Source of the DNA: Chthoniobacterales bacterium
Lineage (GTDB): Bacteria; Verrucomicrobiota; Verrucomicrobiia; Chthoniobacterales; UBA10450
Reading direction: 5' to 3'
DNA length: 8,650 nucleotides
Assembly: GCA_013695905.1 (NCBI GenBank)
Contig: JACCZQ010000163.1
Span: forward strand, 1-8,650
Below are positions 1 to 5,965 of this stretch, in pieces (position 1 is the stretch's first letter; every line of letters starts with the position of its first letter). Under the pieces are notes generated by a model. The model saw only the letters and a list, made by a program, of their open reading frames with translations. It did no database searches and was not told the origin of the DNA. A program made the position numbers and the translations under genes.

Positions 1-113
1 ATCCCGGAGTTCCGCTGCCGCTGCACTCCGGGCTTCCTTCCGGCGCGCCCTCCGGGCGCTCACCCTGCGCGCTTCATATTCCCTGGTCCCATCACCTCAG
101 CACTGACAAAGCA
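1..113. other. Intergenic or gene-edge region with GC-rich hairpins
   Basis: This stretch holds no secure gene. Two hairpins are visible. CCCGGAGT (3-10) pairs with ACTCCGGG (25-32) around a 14-base loop, and GCGCCC (45-50) pairs with GGGCGC (54-59) around TCC. Neither has a T tract, so they are at most weak terminators or a dispersed palindrome. On the minus strand a GTG at 63 opens a frame that runs off the window edge for 21 codons (Arg/Ala-rich). On the plus strand a frame is open from the edge to a TAG at 112-114. Either could be the end of a neighbouring gene, but both are too short and compositionally plain to call. Confidence 0.3.
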
Positions 114-812
114 CTAGTCTTTCGTCGGCGGGCCGGGATCGAAGATTACCTGCAGCGGTCGTTCCATGCCGAGGCGCTGCTGGAGTTGCTCCTGGAGCGA
201 GGTTTCTGCTTCGGCCGCTAATCCCGCGGCTTCGGCTTTGTCGCGGGCGAGCTTCGGGACGGCAGCGAACTCCTTCTGCAGGTCGGCGGCGGAAATGCGA
301 TTCCAGAGACCGTTCTCGAAGGCGAGCACCTCCACCTTCTCCTGTTCGATGCTGAGGATTTTCGCCCGCGGCAGATGCACGATGATGGCGTCGTCGCGGA
401 GATCGACGGTGAAGTTGTTCCGCAAATCGAAGCCGGCTTTCACGGAGTAGCTGCCGTGCAGACGCACGCGCTTGGTGCTGCCGGCCCACGTGTGCATGAA
501 CTCGTGATCAACCCCGATCTGCCGGGAGACGAGCGCCAGCTCCGCGACGGGAGCGGATTGCTCCATGTAGACGCGGTCGTTGATCGTGACGCGGGGCTGC
601 AGCTGGCCGAGATCGACAAACGCGTCGCGCACTTTCCCGGCGAGCCGCTCCAGCTCGGCGCTGCCGGTGCCGGCCATGCGCATCGGCCAGGTCTCGACAC
701 GCCAGAAGATGAAGAGGGCGCACGCGGCGAGGATGAGCAGCGCGAGCAGGATCATGAGCCCGCAGGAGAATTGCTTCTGCGGCGGCTTCGGCGGGGGAGG
801 CGCGGCGGTCAT
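114..812 (-). CDS. Membrane-anchored DUF4230 family protein
   Basis: The 232-residue protein has a Pro-rich cytoplasmic N terminus (residues 1-12), one hydrophobic helix at about 17-37 (GLMILLALLILAACALFIFW) and a long extracytoplasmic part. The core (about 70-215) has the DUF4230 pattern: an 'RVRLHGSYSVKAGFDL' strand, 'DDAIIVHLPRAKILSIE', then 'VLAFENGLWNRIS' and a charged helix ending in a Gln/Glu-rich segment. The family's biochemical role is unknown to me, so none is assigned. There is no Cys lipobox, and the helix looks like an uncleaved anchor. The start is the first ATG before the Pro-rich segment. No Shine-Dalgarno is seen upstream. The gene is divergent from the transglutaminase gene and shares a 292-base gap with it. 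The fold family is fairly secure; the function is not. Confidence 0.82.
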   Translation of the reverse strand: MTAAPPPPKPPQKQFSCGLMILLALLILAACALFIFWRVETWPMRMAGTGSAELERLAGKVRDAFVDLGQLQPRVTINDRVYMEQSAPVAELALVSRQIGVDHEFMHTWAGSTKRVRLHGSYSVKAGFDLRNNFTVDLRDDAIIVHLPRAKILSIEQEKVEVLAFENGLWNRISAADLQKEFAAVPKLARDKAEAAGLAAEAETSLQEQLQQRLGMERPLQVIFDPGPPTKD

Positions 813-842
813 CGATCAGGGAACAAGGAGAACGCCGAACAT

Positions 843-911
843 CGAACATTCAACATCGAACATCGAATGCTGCGGCGCGTTCAGCCTTCGATGTTCGAGG
901 TTGAGTGTTCG
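843..911. repeat. Imperfect inverted repeat of AACATCGAA-type units
   Basis: The left arm (843-867) and right arm (887-911) are complementary over 25 bases with two mismatches, one of them T-G. The 19-base loop contains a second small stem, GCTG (869-872) with CAGC (882-885). Each arm is itself built of near-repeats of CGAACATTCAAC and CGAACATCGAA, with another partial unit just upstream (836-842). From memory, similar short units occur in many intergenic copies in Verrucomicrobiota and related genomes and give spurious peptides of the MFDVxxSMFDV kind. The copy lies between two divergent genes, so it cannot simply be a shared terminator. It looks like a dispersed palindromic repeat. Confidence 0.8.
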
Positions 912-1104
912 GAGTTTGCCCGTTGGCGGAGCCTTCCAGGCAAAAAAGTACCGCCCCCCACGCCCAAAGGACGTGAAGGGCGGCTGTTCCCCCCAGAACA
1001 ATCTTCTAAAACTGCGACGTAGTAAGCGTGCTGGGACACCGTCGCAACAAATTTTCTCTTTATCTTCGCACGACGCGCGGCAGCGGTTGCCATAGGATCA
1101 CCCG
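912..1104. other. Divergent intergenic region upstream of the transglutaminase gene
   Basis: Together with the repeat at 843-911 this fills the gap between the two divergent genes, so promoters for both should lie here. No good -35/-10 pair was found. Small stems are present: TGTTC (985-989) with GAACA (996-1000), and GCGACG (1014-1019) with CGTCGC (1040-1045). The second is followed by an AT-rich patch (about 1046-1069) that stands out from the GC-rich surroundings and is the likeliest place for a plus-strand promoter. AGGA at 1094-1097 is a plausible ribosome binding site for the GTG at 1105. Confidence 0.35.
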
Positions 1105-1956
1105 GTGCAGCTCGGAATTCGCTACGAGACGGTTTACCGCTACGACGAGGAGGTGGCGTTTTCGCCCCATGAGGTGCGGCTGTTTCCGCGGTCCGATCGG
1201 TTTGCGCGAGTGCGGCGGCTGAGTTTTTCGGTCAATGGGGAGACCGCGGTGCGTGACGCGCGGGACGTGTTCGACAACACGGTCGCAGTCTGTTTTTTCC
1301 GCGAAAAAATGCGGGAGCTGCGGTTCGGGATGGAGCTGGATCTGGAGCTGAAGGAGAAGGCGCCGTTTGATTTCATCCTGGAGGCGGAGGCGGTGGAGAT
1401 GCCGTTCGCCTACGCAGCGCCGGTGGCTGCAGTGCTGGCGCCATTTCGTGCGCGGCAGAGCAGTGGCGGGTTGGAGATCGCGGGGTGGGACGCTCCGACT
1501 GCGGATGCTCGGCAGGGAACGGTGAGCACGCTCGTGGGGCTGGTGAAGGCGTTGCATGAAACGATCGTCTACGAGCGGCGTGAGGAAGGCGCGGCGCGCT
1601 CGCCGGAGGAGACGCTGCGGCTGGGACGTGGGGCGTGTCGCGATGTGACGGTGCTGCTCGCTGAAGTGCTGCGGGCGAATGGTCTCGCGGCGCGGCTGGT
1701 GAGTGGCTATCTGCGCGAGCTCGATGAGGAATCGCGGCGGGCGGAAGGTTCATTACACGCGTGGACGGAGGTGTTTCTCCCCGGCGCCGGCTGGGTGGGG
1801 CTCGATGCAACGAATGGCTTGTGGGCGACGCATAACTTCATTGCGGCAGCGGTGGGTCTGGTGCCGGCGGATATCACGCCGATCAGCGGCAGCTATCATA
1901 AGGACCGGCAGGTGCATTCGGAGATGAGCAGCCGGCTGGAGCTGGTGGCGCTCTGA
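1105..1956 (+). CDS. Transglutaminase-like cysteine protease family protein
   Basis: The 283-residue protein has two parts. Residues 1 to about 90 match the bacterial transglutaminase N-terminal beta domain (opening 'YETVYRYDEEVAFSPHEVRL'). Residues about 130-260 form the transglutaminase-like papain fold. The catalytic triad is visible: Cys178 in 'GRGACRDVTVLLAEVLRANG', His218 in 'SLHAWTEVFLPG' and Asp234 in 'GLDATNG'. There is no signal peptide or membrane helix, so it should be cytoplasmic. Family members are mostly uncharacterised proteases or amidases, and I do not assign a substrate. The start is a GTG with AGGA seven bases upstream, and the N-terminal domain begins right at it. The stop lies 22 bases before recF, so the two are probably co-transcribed. 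Confidence 0.9.
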   Translation: MQLGIRYETVYRYDEEVAFSPHEVRLFPRSDRFARVRRLSFSVNGETAVRDARDVFDNTVAVCFFREKMRELRFGMELDLELKEKAPFDFILEAEAVEMPFAYAAPVAAVLAPFRARQSSGGLEIAGWDAPTADARQGTVSTLVGLVKALHETIVYERREEGAARSPEETLRLGRGACRDVTVLLAEVLRANGLAARLVSGYLRELDEESRRAEGSLHAWTEVFLPGAGWVGLDATNGLWATHNFIAAAVGLVPADITPISGSYHKDRQVHSEMSSRLELVAL

Positions 1957-1978
1957 GCCGCCACAATTTGCCTAACGA

Positions 1979-3028
1979 ATGTTGACTGAGCTGCAGCTGC
2001 GCGATTTCCGGTGTTTCGAGGCGCTGCGGGTGGAGCTCGGCGGCGGATTCAATTTTTTCATCGGACGGAACGGACAGGGTAAGACCTCGATCCTGGAAGC
2101 GGCTTGTGTGCTGCTGCGGCTGCAATCGCAGCGGAGCTCAACGCTGGCGCCGCTGGTGCGGATTGGCGGAATGGCGTTTGGGGTGGCGGGGCGGTATGCG
2201 GATCATCGGCTGGAGTTCCGCTATAGCACGTGGCGGCGGAAGCTCGCTTTCGATGAGGTGGAGCAGCGGAACGCGGGGGAGTACCTGCGGCTCGCGCGCG
2301 TGGTGTCGCTGGCGAATACGGACATCGAATTCGTGCGCGGTGGATCGGAGGCGCGGCGACGGTTTCTGGATTTTCTCGGGACGCAGGTGGAGGCGAGTTA
2401 TCGCGTGACGCTGCGCTCATATGAGCGAGCGCTGCGGTCGCGGAATGCGCTCCTGAAGTCGCCACAGCCGAAGCCGCGAGAGCTCGCCGCCTATGATCCG
2501 CCGCTGCTGGAGCATGGCGCGAAGCTGTCAGCGCTGCGGGCGCAGCTGGTGGAGCAGCTCGGGCCAGTGGCGGCGGAGGCGCACCGTGAGATCAGCGAGG
2601 CGAAGGAATCATTGGAGCTGCTATTTGCGCCGGGGAACGGCGGAGACTTCGCGGCTGATCTGGCGGCATCCCGACCGCAGGAACGGCGGCTGCGGCAGAC
2701 GGTGGTGGGGCCGCATCGCGACGACGTGACGCTGCTGGTGGATGGAATGCCGGCGCATCAATATGCGTCGGAGGGGCAGCAGCGGACGGTGGCGCTGGCG
2801 TTGAAGATCGCGCAGGCGCGGGTGTTTGCGGCGCAGGAGGGAGCAGCGCCGCTGTTGTTGATCGATGACATTTTCGGTGAGCTGGACCCGCAGCGGCGGA
2901 ATCACTTGTTAGGCGCGCTGCCGGAGGATTCGCAGAAGCTGGTGACGGCCACGAATATGGACTGGCAGGAGCAGCAGCTCGCGGGCCGCCATTTTCGACT
3001 CGCCGGCGGGGTGCTGACGATGGCGTGA
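1979..3028 (+). CDS. recF: DNA replication/repair ATPase RecF
   Basis: The 349-residue protein is of normal RecF length. It is an SMC-like ABC ATPase that binds gapped DNA and, with RecO and RecR, helps load RecA. Visible motifs in order are Walker A 'GRNGQGKTS' (29-37), the central arm domain with 'FVRGGSEARRRFLD', the ABC signature 'SEGQQRTVALALKIAQ' (from 264), and Walker B with D-loop 'PLLLIDDIFGELD' (291-303). All key residues are intact. The N-terminal 'LQLRDFRCFE' fits the family start, so the ATG at 1979 is well supported although no Shine-Dalgarno is evident. In many bacteria recF follows dnaA-dnaN. Here it follows a transglutaminase gene and precedes yqgE, so it has moved out of that cluster. 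Confidence 0.96.
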   Translation: MLTELQLRDFRCFEALRVELGGGFNFFIGRNGQGKTSILEAACVLLRLQSQRSSTLAPLVRIGGMAFGVAGRYADHRLEFRYSTWRRKLAFDEVEQRNAGEYLRLARVVSLANTDIEFVRGGSEARRRFLDFLGTQVEASYRVTLRSYERALRSRNALLKSPQPKPRELAAYDPPLLEHGAKLSALRAQLVEQLGPVAAEAHREISEAKESLELLFAPGNGGDFAADLAASRPQERRLRQTVVGPHRDDVTLLVDGMPAHQYASEGQQRTVALALKIAQARVFAAQEGAAPLLLIDDIFGELDPQRRNHLLGALPEDSQKLVTATNMDWQEQQLAGRHFRLAGGVLTMA

Positions 3029-3038
3029 TACAGCCGCA

Positions 3039-3106
3039 CTCTTGCTTCTTTGGGAGGGGATCAGGAGCAGGATCAAGAGCAGGAGGTAGGGCGCTTCCCT
3101 CTTGCT
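3039..3106. repeat. 12-base tandem repeat with flanking CTCTTGCT copies
   Basis: In the recF-yqgE gap the unit GGATCAGGAGCA (3058-3069) is followed directly by GGATCAAGAGCA (3070-3081), one mismatch apart. The pair is flanked by two identical copies of CTCTTGCT (3039-3046 and 3099-3106). The CAAGAG at 3074-3079 is complementary to CTCTTG in either flank, so two alternative hairpins can form. AGGAGG at 3081-3086 resembles a Shine-Dalgarno but lies 51 bases before the chosen yqgE start. It may be a dispersed intergenic repeat or a small regulatory leader; nothing here decides between them. Confidence 0.6.
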
Positions 3107-3137
3107 AAAAGATGCGGTGAATTCTAACATTTCAGAG

Positions 3138-3698
3138 ATGCGCAACCGGAGCGATGAGATCCCGGAAAATCTCGCTGGCTCTCTGCTGGTGGCGCACCCG
3201 AACATGCTCGACCCGAATTTCCGGCGGAGCGTGCTCTTCATCTCGTCGCACGATCCGAACGACGGCGCGATGGGTGTGATCCTGAATCGCCCGCTCGATA
3301 AGCAGGTGTGCGATCTAGTGAGCGAAACGCCACCCGCGGGGCTCGAGGAGGTGCCGGTGTTCCTCGGCGGACCCGTGGGAAAAAATCAGCTGATGTTCGC
3401 TGCCTTCGAGTGGGAGAACGCGAACGGGCTCCGGCTTAATCACAACGTGGGAGTCTCGGAAGCGCACGACATCGCGGAGGAGGATCCCACCTCGATCCGC
3501 GCGTTTGTGGGCTACGCCGGCTGGACGGCCGGGCAGCTGGAAGCGGAGATGCAACAGAAGGCGTGGATCTTGCACCGGCCGACGCGGGCCGCGCTCACGC
3601 CGGATAAACTGCCGAAGCTCTGGTTCGAGATCATGCGGGGCCTCGGTCCGTGGTATAAATTGCTCGCCGCGGCGCCGGACGATCCGTCTTTGAATTAG
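3138..3698 (+). CDS. yqgE: YqgE/AlgH (UPF0301) family protein
   Basis: From the ATG at 3138 the protein is 186 residues, matching the usual 185-190 of this family. Conserved blocks are all present: 'GSLLVAHPNMLDPNFRRSV', 'GAMGVILNRPL', 'VFLGGPV', 'RAFVGYAGWTAGQLEAE', a Trp-containing 'LWFEIMRGLG' helix, and the C-terminal 'PDDPSLN'. It is a small cytoplasmic alpha/beta protein. AlgH was first described as affecting alginate regulation in Pseudomonas, but a molecular function is not established. A TTG at 3102 in the same frame would add 12 residues that do not look like the family, so the ATG is preferred although its ribosome binding site is weak. Confidence 0.93.
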   Translation: MRNRSDEIPENLAGSLLVAHPNMLDPNFRRSVLFISSHDPNDGAMGVILNRPLDKQVCDLVSETPPAGLEEVPVFLGGPVGKNQLMFAAFEWENANGLRLNHNVGVSEAHDIAEEDPTSIRAFVGYAGWTAGQLEAEMQQKAWILHRPTRAALTPDKLPKLWFEIMRGLGPWYKLLAAAPDDPSLN

Positions 3699-3710
3699 CG
3701 AATCGGGACC

Positions 3711-3785
3711 GGTGAGTGGTAAATTCACCTAGTCGTCGCACCGCGTTGTGCGTATCACTAGTCACCACTCATTTGTCACCCTCAT
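3711..3785. promoter_or_regulatory. Nested inverted and direct repeats in the ald leader
   Basis: Three nested stems lie between yqgE and ald: TGAGTGGT (3713-3720) with ACCACTCA (3764-3771), CTAGT (3729-3733) with ACTAG (3757-3761), and CGCAC (3737-3741) with GTGCG (3748-3752). An alternative short stem, GGTGA (3711-3715) with TCACC (3725-3729), would compete with the outer one. A near direct repeat, GTCACCACTCAT (3761-3772) and GTCACCCTCAT (3775-3785), follows. There is no T tract, so it is not a classic terminator. It could be a dispersed repeat, an mRNA leader structure or an operator. No promoter or Shine-Dalgarno for ald was recognised. Confidence 0.5.
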
Positions 3786-3800
3786 CGTCCCCAAAAATTC

Positions 3801-4898
3801 ATGATCATCGGCGTTCCTAAAGAAATTAAAGTGCAGGAGTATCGCGTCGGGCTGGTGCCGGCCTCGGCCTTTTTGCTGACGCGGCGCGGCCACACGGTCC
3901 TCATCCAGACGAGCGCGGGGACCGGTTCCGGTTACTCGGATGAAGAATACGTGCAGGCCGGAGCGGAGATCGTGGGGAGCGCGGGGGATGTTTACGGCCG
4001 GTCGGAGATGGTGGTGAAGGTGAAGGAGCCGCTCGAGGCTGAATACGGGCTGCTGCGCAAAGGGCAGATTCTGTTCACCTACCTGCACCTGGCGGCGTCG
4101 AAGCCGCTCACGGAGGCGCTGCTGAAATCCGGCGTGACCGGGGTGGCTTACGAGACAATCCTGGTGAACAACCGGCTCCCGCTGCTGGAACCGATGAGCG
4201 AGATCGCGGGCCGCATGTCGGTGACGATGGGTGCTTATTACCTCGCGAAATACAACGGCGGCAACGGAGTGCTGCTCGGCGGCGTCCCGGGCGTGATGCT
4301 AGGCAAGGTGGTGGTGATCGGTGGCGGCACCTCGGGCGTGCACGCGGCGCGGATGGCGGTGGGGCTCGGCGCGGATGTGACGATTCTCGAAGTCGATCTC
4401 GATAAAATGCGGTTCCTCGATATGACGATGCAGCAGGCGAACACGCTCTACTCAAACGAAGCGAACCTGCTCGAGATCCTGCCCTCGGTGGATCTGCTGA
4501 TCGGCGCCGTGCTGGTGCCGGGAGCGAAGGCGCCGAAGCTGGTCACGCGTGAGATGTTACGGAAGATGAAGCCAGGCAGCGTGCTGGTGGACATTGCCAT
4601 CGACCAGGGCGGCTGCGCCGAAACCTCACACGCCACCACGCATACCGATCCCATCTACGTGGAGGAGGATGTGATCCACTACTGCGTGGCAAATATGCCC
4701 GGAGCCTACGCCCGCACGGCCACCCAGGCGCTGACGAATGCCACCTACCGGTATGTCGAGTTGCTGGCAAATCTCGGCCTCGAAGCCGCGTGCGCGAAGC
4801 AGCCGTCCCTCACCGGCGGCATCAACACGCGCGACGGGCGGCTCACCCATGCCGCGGTGGGGGAAGCGCACGGGCTGGAGCACTCCTCCGCGTTCTAA
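3801..4898 (+). CDS. ald: Alanine dehydrogenase
   Basis: The 365-residue enzyme is close to the usual 370. It catalyses NAD-dependent oxidative deamination of L-alanine to pyruvate and ammonia, or the reverse, in the cytoplasm. The N-terminal AlaDH/PNT domain starts '[20 protein letters not shown]' with the substrate-binding Arg15. Lys75 in 'VKVKEP' and His96 in 'TYLHLA' sit where the catalytic Lys and His of the family lie. The Rossmann domain carries '[13 protein letters not shown]' (from 171), with GGGTSG in place of the more common GAGVVG, then Glu197 as the ribose-binding acidic residue. Asp268 lies in 'DIAIDQGG'. '[22 protein letters not shown]' follows as expected of Ald rather than transhydrogenase. 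The ATG at 3801 fits the conserved N terminus. It seems to be a single-gene unit. Confidence 0.95.
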   Translation: MIIGVPKEIKVQEYRVGLVPASAFLLTRRGHTVLIQTSAGTGSGYSDEEYVQAGAEIVGSAGDVYGRSEMVVKVKEPLEAEYGLLRKGQILFTYLHLAASKPLTEALLKSGVTGVAYETILVNNRLPLLEPMSEIAGRMSVTMGAYYLAKYNGGNGVLLGGVPGVMLGKVVVIGGGTSGVHAARMAVGLGADVTILEVDLDKMRFLDMTMQQANTLYSNEANLLEILPSVDLLIGAVLVPGAKAPKLVTREMLRKMKPGSVLVDIAIDQGGCAETSHATTHTDPIYVEEDVIHYCVANMPGAYARTATQALTNATYRYVELLANLGLEAACAKQPSLTGGINTRDGRLTHAAVGEAHGLEHSSAF

Positions 4899-5008
4899 GT
4901 CACTCCGGCAGCTTGAGAAGCGACGAGGGAAGATTCATTTTCGGCAAGTCCAGAAGGAGCTGCGATTCCGATTGTGGTTTAGACCCATCATGGGCAACCT
5001 ATCCAAAT

Positions 5009-5266
5009 ATGAAGAAATACATCTGCATTCTTGCCAGCGCCGCGCTCTTCACAGCGTGCGAGCGTCGGGACACCGTCGTCACACCGGCCGCCTCACCAGG
5101 CACCGAAAATAATACGACCATCGTGAATCCTACGCCGGCGGGGACCACCAACACCGAGACGAACACCAACACGACGATCATGGCATCTCCGACTCCGGCG
5201 ATGGACTCGACGAGCACCACGATGGAGGAGAGGACGACCACAACCACCGCCAGCCCAACTCCTTAA
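5009..5266 (+). CDS. Small Thr/Pro/Asn-rich predicted lipoprotein
   Basis: From the ATG at 5009 the product is 85 residues. The N terminus 'MKKYICILASAALFTACERR' is a typical lipoprotein signal: two Lys, a hydrophobic core and a Cys at residue 17 preceded by F-T-A, a slightly weak lipobox. The mature part is low complexity, dominated by Thr, Asn, Pro, Ser and Ala with runs such as 'TNTETNTNTT' and 'TTTTTASPTP', and has no recognisable domain. It may be an extended, surface-exposed peptide tethered to the membrane. A longer version of the frame upstream to 4790 would overlap the end of ald and give a random Arg-rich segment, so that start is rejected. The strong terminator 24 bases after the stop suggests a real transcript end. 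I do not recognise homologues. Confidence 0.7.
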   Translation: MKKYICILASAALFTACERRDTVVTPAASPGTENNTTIVNPTPAGTTNTETNTNTTIMASPTPAMDSTSTTMEERTTTTTASPTP

Positions 5267-5289
5267 GCTAGCGGTCCAACCCCATTCGC

Positions 5290-5324
5290 AAAGTCTTCCC
5301 GTGGTTCGCCGCGGGAAGACTTTT
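5290..5324 (+). terminator. Rho-independent terminator with UUCG tetraloop
   Basis: AAAGTCTTCCCG (5290-5301) pairs perfectly with CGGGAAGACTTT (5312-5323). The stem extends inward by three more pairs (TGG 5302-5304 with CCG 5309-5311, one of them T-G) to close a TTCG tetraloop (5305-5308). That gives a 15-pair stem followed by TTTT (5321-5324). The A's on the left arm would give U's on the opposite strand, so it may work in both directions. It ends the lipoprotein transcript and insulates rnpA. Confidence 0.9.
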
Positions 5325-5390
5325 GCTGTACAAAGATGGCCGCGCGGCGCTTTTCCGCAGCCGATCCGGCGGCTCCCATGCTACAAGCAG

Positions 5391-5765
5391 GTGGTGAACG
5401 ACTCTGCTGCAACGCCTGCGCTCTCCTTCCCGAAAGCGCGGCGGCTTACCCGCCCGGCTGAGTTCCTTCAGGTCAAAACCGACGGGCACGCGCATCGGGG
5501 CGCATTGCTGATCCTCGGTGTGCTGCCGCAGGAGGAGAGCGGCTTCCGGGCCGGGTTCGTCACCTCGAAACGAGTCGGTGGCGCGGTGGTGCGGAATCGC
5601 GTCCGCCGCCGGCTCCGCGACATCGTGCGACGACATCAACACGCTCTGCACGACGGCGTCTGGATAGTGCTCGTGGCCCGGCCAGCCGCTGCGGGTGCTA
5701 CGTCCCGGCAGTTGGAAGACGAGTGGTTCCGTCTCGCGAAACGAGCACAGATCCTTCGTTTCTAA
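5391..5765 (+). CDS. rnpA: Ribonuclease P protein component
   Basis: From GTG 5391 the product is 124 residues, normal for RnpA, the protein subunit that helps the RNase P ribozyme bind and cleave pre-tRNA leaders. The start 'FPKARRLTRPAEFLQV' and the RNR motif 'SKRVGGAVVRNRVRRRLRD' (59-77) are diagnostic. The C-terminal helix is 'LEDEWFRLAKRAQIL' (108-122). The frame is open back to a GTG at 5301, but that codon lies inside the terminator hairpin. GTG 5391 and GTG 5394 are the only sensible starts, and both have weak ribosome binding sites. The usual upstream neighbour rpmH (ribosomal protein L34) is absent. The same reading frame continues after the stop into a second copy of the C-terminal motif (see 5766-5966). 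Confidence 0.93.
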   Translation: MVNDSAATPALSFPKARRLTRPAEFLQVKTDGHAHRGALLILGVLPQEESGFRAGFVTSKRVGGAVVRNRVRRRLRDIVRRHQHALHDGVWIVLVARPAAAGATSRQLEDEWFRLAKRAQILRF

Positions 5766-5792
5766 TCCTCGTTGGTGGGTCCGAAGTTAAAC

Positions 5793-5854
5793 AGTTCCAC
5801 CAGCGCGACGCCGGTATTCCCGGCGCGGACAGTTGATCGCGCAGCGGTGGAACT
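5793..5854. repeat. Three-part inverted repeat between rnpA and yidD
   Basis: AGTTCCACC (5793-5801) pairs perfectly with GGTGGAACT (5846-5854). Inside it GCGCG (5803-5807) pairs with CGCGC (5838-5842). Innermost, CGCCGG (5809-5814) pairs with CCGGCG (5820-5825) around TATTC. A 12-base unpaired segment (5826-5837) lies on the right side only. There is no T tract, so it is not an obvious terminator. It could be a palindromic insertion element, an RNA processing site or a structure affecting yidD expression. Confidence 0.65.
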
Positions 5855-5872
5855 AATCCCGCAGGAAAGTCG

Positions 5873-5914
5873 CACCGCCTCCGGCTTTTCTCCGGCGCAG
5901 CCGGCCGTGCGGTG
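5873..5914. repeat. Second hairpin before the RnpA-like tail
   Basis: CACCGC (5873-5878) pairs with GCGGTG (5909-5914), and CCGGCT (5881-5886) pairs with AGCCGG (5899-5904), with a small internal loop between them. The hairpin ends two bases before the tail match begins at 5916. With the repeat at 5793-5854 it fills most of the extra DNA between the two tail copies. Confidence 0.5.
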
Positions 5915-5965
5915 GAAAGATGAGTGGTTGCGTCTCACAAACCGCGCTTCTATTCTAGCGCCCTG

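Noticed and set aside
829..911. Possible CRISPR array from repeated AACATCGAA units
   Set aside because: Units are 10-12 bases with no regular unique spacers, and the two arms are inverted, not direct, copies. No cas gene is present.
1033..1044. 12-base match GGGACACCGTCG shared with 5069-5080
   Set aside because: One copy is inside the lipoprotein coding sequence and the flanks do not match; most likely coincidence at this GC content.
3102..3137. TTG start for yqgE with AGGAGG upstream
   Set aside because: AGGAGG is 15 bases from the TTG, too far, and the added residues (LKDAVNSNISE) are not part of the family. The ATG at 3138 gives the usual length.
4790..5008. Longer start for the small lipoprotein gene
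   Set aside because: It would overlap the end of ald and bury the clear signal peptide 73 residues inside the protein.
4913..5008. Promoter for the lipoprotein gene (TTGAGA near 4913, TTGTGG near 4972)
   Set aside because: No acceptable -10 hexamer lies at 16-18 bases from either; too weak to annotate.
5336..5461. Short frame from ATG 5336 as a candidate rpmH
   Set aside because: Its translation (MAARRFSAADPAAP...) lacks the L34 pattern and overlaps rnpA in another frame.
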